Shown one piece after another: positions 58,181 to 64,000 of a stretch of 64,000 nucleotides of DNA. Origin of the DNA: Aspidiotus rigidus (lineage: Eukaryota > Arthropoda > Insecta > Hemiptera > Diaspididae); assembly GCA_035079385.1 (NCBI GenBank), contig JAVHKY010000013.1:15064001-15128000 (forward strand), in the 5' to 3' direction. Every line of letters starts with the position of its first letter. The first letter of the stretch is position 1. A program made the position numbers and the translations under genes. The notes beneath the pieces were generated by a model that saw nothing but the letters and a program-made list of their open reading frames with translations, had not been told where the DNA came from and ran no database searches.

Positions 58181-59787
58181 CTAAAAACCATAATTCACGC
58201 CATTGCCGCTGAACTGGAATTGCGAAACATCGGAAGCGGCCGAATACAGCGCTCCTAAAGGATGTGGATAACCAGCTTGCGGTGAAGGTAAGTGCGCGGC
58301 TTGTTGGGCAATAGGAACTTGAGTGTAGGCGGAAGGGGTCGACGAAAATCCTTGAGGTCGTCTAGCAGCTGCGTAGTACTGTTGTAACGCAGCCAGGTAT
58401 TGATGGTTGCCATGTTGAGCGGCGGCAATTTGACTCGGCTGACCGTGTAACTGCAGTGGTTGACTGCTATACTGACTGTAGGGACTGAATTGATTCGAAT
58501 ATTGATAAGGATACGTGTTGAATTGATGTGGACTTTGAGCCGATCTCACATTGAGTGCTGAAGAATGTTCATATGGAAACGCTTGTTCAGGGATGCCGTT
58601 GGAGTCTTCGTGAATTTCATATTTTCTTTCGAAATCCTGATCTACAGTCACCGGTCTAGCTTGATGACAGTGCAGGATTGCTGCGGCTAACTGAAAAGTA
58701 AGAATAAGGAAATAAAAATCATTGATTGATCATCGTGGTCGTAGATCAGAACATTCTGAGCAGAATGCACTAATTCGATTTTTGCTCTAGGTATAGAGAA
58801 GATGACGTAGGAATATCGTTATCAAAGATGCCAATACGAGTAGTACCTACAGGCCTAATCTCGATCAGTTCAAGGTGTGAATTAATTTCTTGAAGGGATG
58901 TTCTTATAAGAAAGAGTCTCTCAGAAAATTTAGAAAGTTCCAGCAGGCCTCTTGAAGAGAAGAAAGAGTCTCTCAAATGATTGAAAAAGTTCCAGCTAGA
59001 AGCACCTTTGATGTAATGATGTGTATAGGGGGAGATTAGAGGGATGATCACAACTCCTTCTATTTTCAATATTCTACCAAAAATTCGAAATTTCTCAACT
59101 CCCGTTGCCAGATCCTTGTCGTTGACTCCCTTTCGTTGATTTCAAGGCGACAATAGAATCAATTTGAGAATGGTAAACGTTGTCCCAGAGGCCAAATGAA
59201 ATGGTATAGAAATTGTGACTACTTGATCCTCAATAATGAACTTGTGTACGCTGTGACTAAAAGAGGGCTGAACAGTGCATTGTCAGCGAGTGATCCGATT
59301 GCAAATTAGAAGCGTGTCAACTTTGTTCAGTCTTCAGTATCAAAATTTACAAATAGTACCAGAAGTGTGGCATTAGAGAGAGGTACAGCGCTGCAAATAC
59401 AAGTAGGATGCAAGATAGAAGAAGGGAGCATATGAAATAATCAATCAGTATGGCATACAGCAACAAAGAGCAAAAATTGAGTGGCTAATTTAAAATAACA
59501 AGATGGAAAGAAGTAGTAGTGGAATTTTAGATGATAAACGTCGATAAGCAAGCCACATTGCTTTCATTTGACCAGAGAAAAGCTATATTCACACCTTTGC
59601 TACAAAACGATAGGGAATAAACAAATGAGTACCTATGCAATCTCCATAAGTGAGGAGATGCACTGAGGAATACCTCCATCATTTGGTTATAATATGTTCA
59701 GAAATGAATTAAGCATGGGGGCTGAACCTGTACAAAAGTAATGTAACTATTATAATCACTCACCAGAATAAACGAAACTGAAATCAT
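58181..59787 (-). CDS. Secreted Gln/Tyr/Ala/Pro-rich protein, cuticle-like (2 exons)
   Basis: Exons on the minus strand are 59764-59787 and 58181-58690, giving 177 residues. The first exon encodes only MISVSFIL; the 1073-nt intron is GT-AG (CTG|GTGAGT; TTTTCAG|TTA), phase 0. Together they give a signal peptide MISVSFILLAAAILHCHQAR with cleavage near the end of that stretch. The mature chain starts with an acidic segment (TVDQDFERKYEIHED), then is low-complexity and rich in Gln, Tyr, Ala, Ser and Pro (TYPYQYSNQFSPYSQYSSQP; LAALQQYYAAARRPQ; PHPLGALYSAASD), ending GVNYGF. No Rebers-Riddiford chitin-binding motif is seen. A first exon that stops after a few signal residues is typical of insect cuticular protein genes. 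Structural role in cuticle, eggshell or silk is an inference. Confidence 0.8.
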
Positions 59788-59933
59788 TTTACTAAGGTAC
59801 ACGAAAAAATATTGTATTAAGATAAAAAGATTAACAATGGCGCGAAAAACTTCCGTTCACAGCGATACGAAACGAATTTCTTTCATCGAGAAGAGATCGA
59901 GCACGTATAGGGTCATTGATGTGTGAACTTCTG

Positions 59934-59943
59934 TATTTATATA
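59934..59943 (-). promoter_or_regulatory. TATA box of the secreted Gln/Tyr-rich gene
   Basis: TATATAAATA on the minus strand, 147 nt upstream of the ATG. 'TCACACATCAATG' starts about 20 nt further and could hold the initiator. Confidence 0.6.
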
Positions 59944-59949
59944 CAGCAG

Positions 59950-60639
59950 CTTCCACCACGACCTACGATTTTAAGTTATCAGGCGGGCACTAGCGCCTAA
60001 CTATGGGTACATGCACTGATGACAGAATATGGAAAGTACGTAGATTTGGCAATCGATCTTCCCATCTATATACAACGAACTAAAGAGAAGAATACTAATC
60101 ATAATAGTTGCGTTACAGTTATATGCGATCACCTACTCGAGCCTAATAAGTTATGTCAACTGTACCAAATTACAATGCGTAATTTCCTTTTCCTGATTAC
60201 TTTCTATCTTTAGTCAATATTGCCACATCACGCGCGTATTTTGGTTAAATCACAGACCCCGCCACGATAAGAGGAACGAAAATCGATCGATGCATTCTTA
60301 TTGCATCCGTACTCGCCTATTCCACCGTCAGAATATTAATGCTTTACTACAGATTTCAATTTAAAATTTACGAGAATGAAATGCATATCAAGATTACGAG
60401 TGCACGAATAAAAGATTATGAGAGGATGGACGACGTGAGATTTTCGAAACCAGAACTCGTAAAATAGGATGAGTCCGTCATGAAGTATTGCTCTACAAAA
60501 ACGTTCATAAAATCACTATGAATACCTACAAAACGTGTAAGAATTAGAAACAAGATTGGTTTTTGTTAAGCTCAAATTAGAGATAAGAGTGGGTACAACA
60601 AATTTGGAAAAATTTTCGTTTTCATTCGCTCTACGTACA
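59950..60639. other. Upstream region of the secreted gene, no gene seen
   Basis: AT-rich unique DNA; a 64-codon frame at 60019-60213 is not supported by anything else. Confidence 0.4.
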
Positions 60640-63600
60640 TGGACGTCGAAGTAAGTACGATGACCTACCTCGATGAACACCCAGGCAACGACAGCATCGA
60701 CCGAAAAAATGGTCGAAAGTCTTGGTCGTCAAAATCGAACCATACGTCGAAGTCGTTATCAGATCGATGTAGGGTCGATAAATGTCATATAAATTCTATT
60801 TCAACTCATTTGCTACACGTCAATGTCGAGTCGACTTCTCCAAATTTTTCTTCAACGTGAAATCGACTGGTTCTGCTCGATTTAAAGTCGATTTGTAATC
60901 CTCGGGTAATGTACGCTGGTCAATTTTGAATTGAACTCAAAACAAAGTTGATCTAGAGTCGATGTTCAGTAATCTCCTCAAAGCGTATTCTGTTTGTTTG
61001 GTAATCACGCTACTCGCAGACAAAACGTGCAGTCATAAATCATAATACATGAAAAGGACCATTGAGAATACGAGGTCTGTTCCAGAAGTACTGAGCTTCA
61101 CATTGTAATGCGTGAGAACGAAACGAACGGGCGTAAAAAACATGTTCCTATTTTGAAACTCTATCAAATTGTGGGAGTGACGTATAATTGACCTCAAATT
61201 GACCTTAATTTTTCGGTCGAGATCAACGTACTTATACTACCAGGAAGTCACCTCAATTTAATGTTGACGATGAGTCGATAATAATAAGGAGCCGACTTCT
61301 GGAAATTTTGAGCCGTTTTGGGTCGAAATTGGTCAGAAATAAATCGACTCAAAATTGACGTCCAGTCATTTCGAGCCGATTCGGGTTGACTCAAAATTGA
61401 CGTCAAGTCTGAATCGACTTCCAGTCATTTCGATTCGTGGGCGGAACTAAATCGACTCCAAATCGATCTTTAGTGTAAGTCGATATTAAGTCGATTTCGG
61501 GTCCATTTAGGTCGGCATCGACTTAGAATTGAGTTCAAGGAAAGCGTCGACTTCAAGTCATGTGGGTCAATTTAGGTCGAAATTGGTCTGACCTCATAAT
61601 TGACATCAATTCCAAGTCGACTCCAGGAAATTTCGAGTTCATCTGGGTCGAAATTCAGCGGAACTAGATCGACTCAAAATTTACGTCATCAAGTCTGAGT
61701 CGACTTCCACTCATTTCGAGTCAAATCGGATCGATTGGGGACGAAATTGAGCGGAACTAGATCGACTCAAAATTGTGTGGATTTTCAGCCATATTGAGTT
61801 CATTTGGATCGATATTTTGCGGACCTAAATCGACTCAAACTCGAGGGCACATGTGAGTTGACTTCTAGTCATTTTGGGTTTGTTTGGGTCACTATTGGGC
61901 GGAACTAAATTGATTCAAAATTGAAGTCGAGTCCAAGTCAACTTCCAGTCAATTCAGCATCCCTAGTGGGAGGAACTAAATCCGACTCAGGATTGACATC
62001 AAGTCAAAGTCAACTTCCAGTCAATTTTAGGTCCATTTGGGTCGACATTCAGCCAAACAAGATCGACTCAAAATTGACGTCAACCCTGAGCCGACTTTCA
62101 GTGATTTCGAGTAAAACCGGGTAGATTCGGGACAAAACTGAGTGGATCTATAAATCGACTCAAAATTGACGTCAAGTTTGAGTGGACCTCTAGTCATTGC
62201 GAGGCGATTTTCATTGATATTGGGCGGATCTAAATCGACTGAAAATTTACTTCAACTCTCAGTCAACATTCAGCCATTTTCGGTCGATTTGGGGTGACAT
62301 TAGGCAGAACTAAATCGACTCGAAATTGACGTCGAATCTAAGGGGACGTTAAGTAAATTTCGGGTCCATCTGGGTCGATATTAAGCGGGAATAAATTGAC
62401 TTAGAATTGAGGTCAAGCAAAGTGTCGACTTCCAATCATTTTGGGTCGATTTGGGACGAAATTTGGCGGATCTAAAAATTGACATCAACTCCAAGTCGAC
62501 TTCCAGTAAATTTCAAGTCCTTTTGGGTGGAAATTCACCGAAACTAGATCAACTCAAAATTGATGTCAAGTCTCCGTCGACTTTCACTCATTTTGAGTCA
62601 AATTGGGTCGATTGGGGAAGAAATTGAGCGGAATTAGATCGACTCAAAATTGACTTCAAGATTAAGTCGTTTTTCAGCCATATATTGAGTTCATTTGGGT
62701 CGATATTGGTAGGACCTAAATCGACTCAAATTCGACGTCAGATTTGAGTTGATTTCCAGTCATTTTAGGTTTATTTGGGTCAATATTGGGCGGAACTAAA
62801 TTGACTCAAATTTGACATCAAGTCAAAGTCGACTTTCAGTCAATTTTAGGTCCATTCGGGTCGACATTCACCCGAACTAGATAGACTCAAAATTGACGTC
62901 AACAAACGACTTCTAGTGACCTCGAGTAAAATCGGGTAGATTCGGGACGATATTGAACGGATCAATAAATCGACTCAAAATTGACGTCAAGTTTGAGTCG
63001 ACCTCTAGTCATTGCGAGGCGATTTTCATCGATTAAGGCCGGTCCTAAATTGACTCAAAATTGACGTCAAGTCGAAATCGACTTCTAGTCAATTTTAGTT
63101 CCATTTGGGTCGACATTCAGCGAAATTAAATCGGCTGAAAATTTACGTCAAATCTCAGCAACCATTTCGGATCGATTTGGTTCGACATTAGGCGGAACTA
63201 AATCGACTCAAAATTGACGTCAAGTCTAAGTGGACGTTAAGTAAATTTCGGGTCCATCTGGGTCGATATTGCGGACATAAATCGACTTAGAATTGAGGTC
63301 AAGGAAAGCGTCGACTTCCAGTCATTTTGGTCGATTTAGGTCGAAATTGGGCTAACCTCGAAATTTACATCAAGTCCAAGTCGACTTCCACTCAATTTCG
63401 ACTAAATCGATTCAAGATTGACATCAAGGTAGAGTCGACTTCCAGTGATTTCGAGTAAAATCGGGTAGATTTGAGAAGAAATTGAGCGGAAGTAGATCAA
63501 CTCAAAATTTACTTCAAGTTTGAGTAAATTTCCAGCCATATTGAGTCCATTTGGGTCGATATTTTATGGACCTAAGTCGACTCAAACTCGACGTCGATAT

Positions 63601-64000
63601 TTTATAGACCTAAGTCGACTCAAACTCGACATCAAGTTTGAGGTGACTTCCGGTTATTTTGGTTTTATTCGGGTCAATATTGGGCGGAACTAAATCGACT
63701 CAAGATCGACGTCATGTTTGATTCGATCTCCAGTCATTTCGAGTTCATTTGGATCGATATTGAGCGCATCTAAATCGACTCAAAATTGACATCAAGTCCA
63801 AGTCGACGTCCAGACAATTTCGGGTTCATTTTAATGGATATTGGACGGACCTAAATCGACTGAAAATTTACGTCAAATCTCAGTCAACTTTCAGACATTT
63901 CGGTTCGATTTGGGTCGACATTAGACGGAACTAAATCGACTCGAAATTGACGTCGAGTCTTAGTTGACTTTCAGCCACTTCGGATCCAATTGGATCGACA
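60640..64000. repeat. Satellite of about 82-bp monomers, runs off the right edge
   Basis: Clear from about 61190; 60640-60990 is a decayed start. The monomer core is ATCGACTCAAAATTGACGTC, followed by 'AAGTC.GAGTCGACTTCCAGTCATTT', 'CGAGTC.ATTTGGGTCGA' and 'TATTGGGCGGAACTAA'. Successive 'TAAATCGACT' positions (62311, 62392, 62471, 62545, 62635, 62717) give spacings of 74-90 bp. Copies are strongly diverged, which suggests an old array. Very rich in TCGA and in the palindrome TTGACGTCAA. Confidence 0.92.
61066..61100 (+). mobile_element. Possible mariner-type transposon end
   Basis: 'TACGAGGTCTGTTCCAGAAGTACTGAG' resembles the 'TACGAGGTCTGTTCAAAAAGTA' start of many mariner elements. It lies in a non-satellite stretch (about 61000-61185) near the left border. 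No partner end or transposase is visible. Confidence 0.4.

Overview
This window is animal nuclear DNA, most likely from an arthropod and probably an insect. The evidence is multi-exon genes with GT-AG introns, a two-exon secreted protein gene whose signal peptide is split after eight codons (common in insect cuticle genes), and arthropod-type transposons: R1-clade and I/Jockey-like LINEs, a Penelope-like element, and a Mag-like Ty3/gypsy element. The species cannot be named from the sequence. Most of the 64 kb is repeats; few host genes are visible.

Left third (1-16.5 kb). A Helitron-type protein fragment lies at the left edge. Then come three paralogous genes that I could reconstruct completely: A at 1960-3525 (-), B at 6651-8065 (-) and C at 12954-15020 (+). 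Each has three exons, two phase-1 introns at matching positions, a signal peptide, and a 414-419 residue product of unknown family. Exons 2 and 3 appear to encode two related domains, and exon 3 carries an invariant C-x10-C-x25-C-x36-38-C pattern. Between the paralogs lie a repeat block packed with TGACGTCA palindromes (4.9-6.35 kb), a roughly 100-copy 26-bp satellite (8.9-11.5 kb) and an R1-like LINE fragment.

Middle (16.5-52.3 kb). After a second R1-like LINE and a perfect 101-bp inverted repeat with hammerhead-ribozyme-like cores, there is a frameshifted Penelope-like element (21.5-23.7 kb). From 24.8 to 51.3 kb run the last three coding exons of a seven-transmembrane receptor (24789-24974, 40485-40622, 51137-51314), with matching splice phases and introns of 15.5 and 10.5 kb. 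Those introns hold LINE pieces, a tRNA-derived SINE, small MITEs, a roughly 5 kb foldback element (34.65-39.95 kb) and a young Ty3/gypsy element with identical 181-bp LTRs and an ATTGC target duplication (41074-46143).

Right (52.3-64 kb). A dense array of a roughly 46-bp AT/CT-rich unit (also scattered elsewhere) is followed by an I-like LINE containing another hammerhead-like inverted repeat. A two-exon secreted Gln/Tyr/Ala/Pro-rich protein gene (58181-59787, -) has a TATA box. A roughly 82-bp satellite rich in TCGA and TTGACGTCAA runs off the right edge.

I see no operon-like or defence system. The least explained feature is the three-member secreted family.
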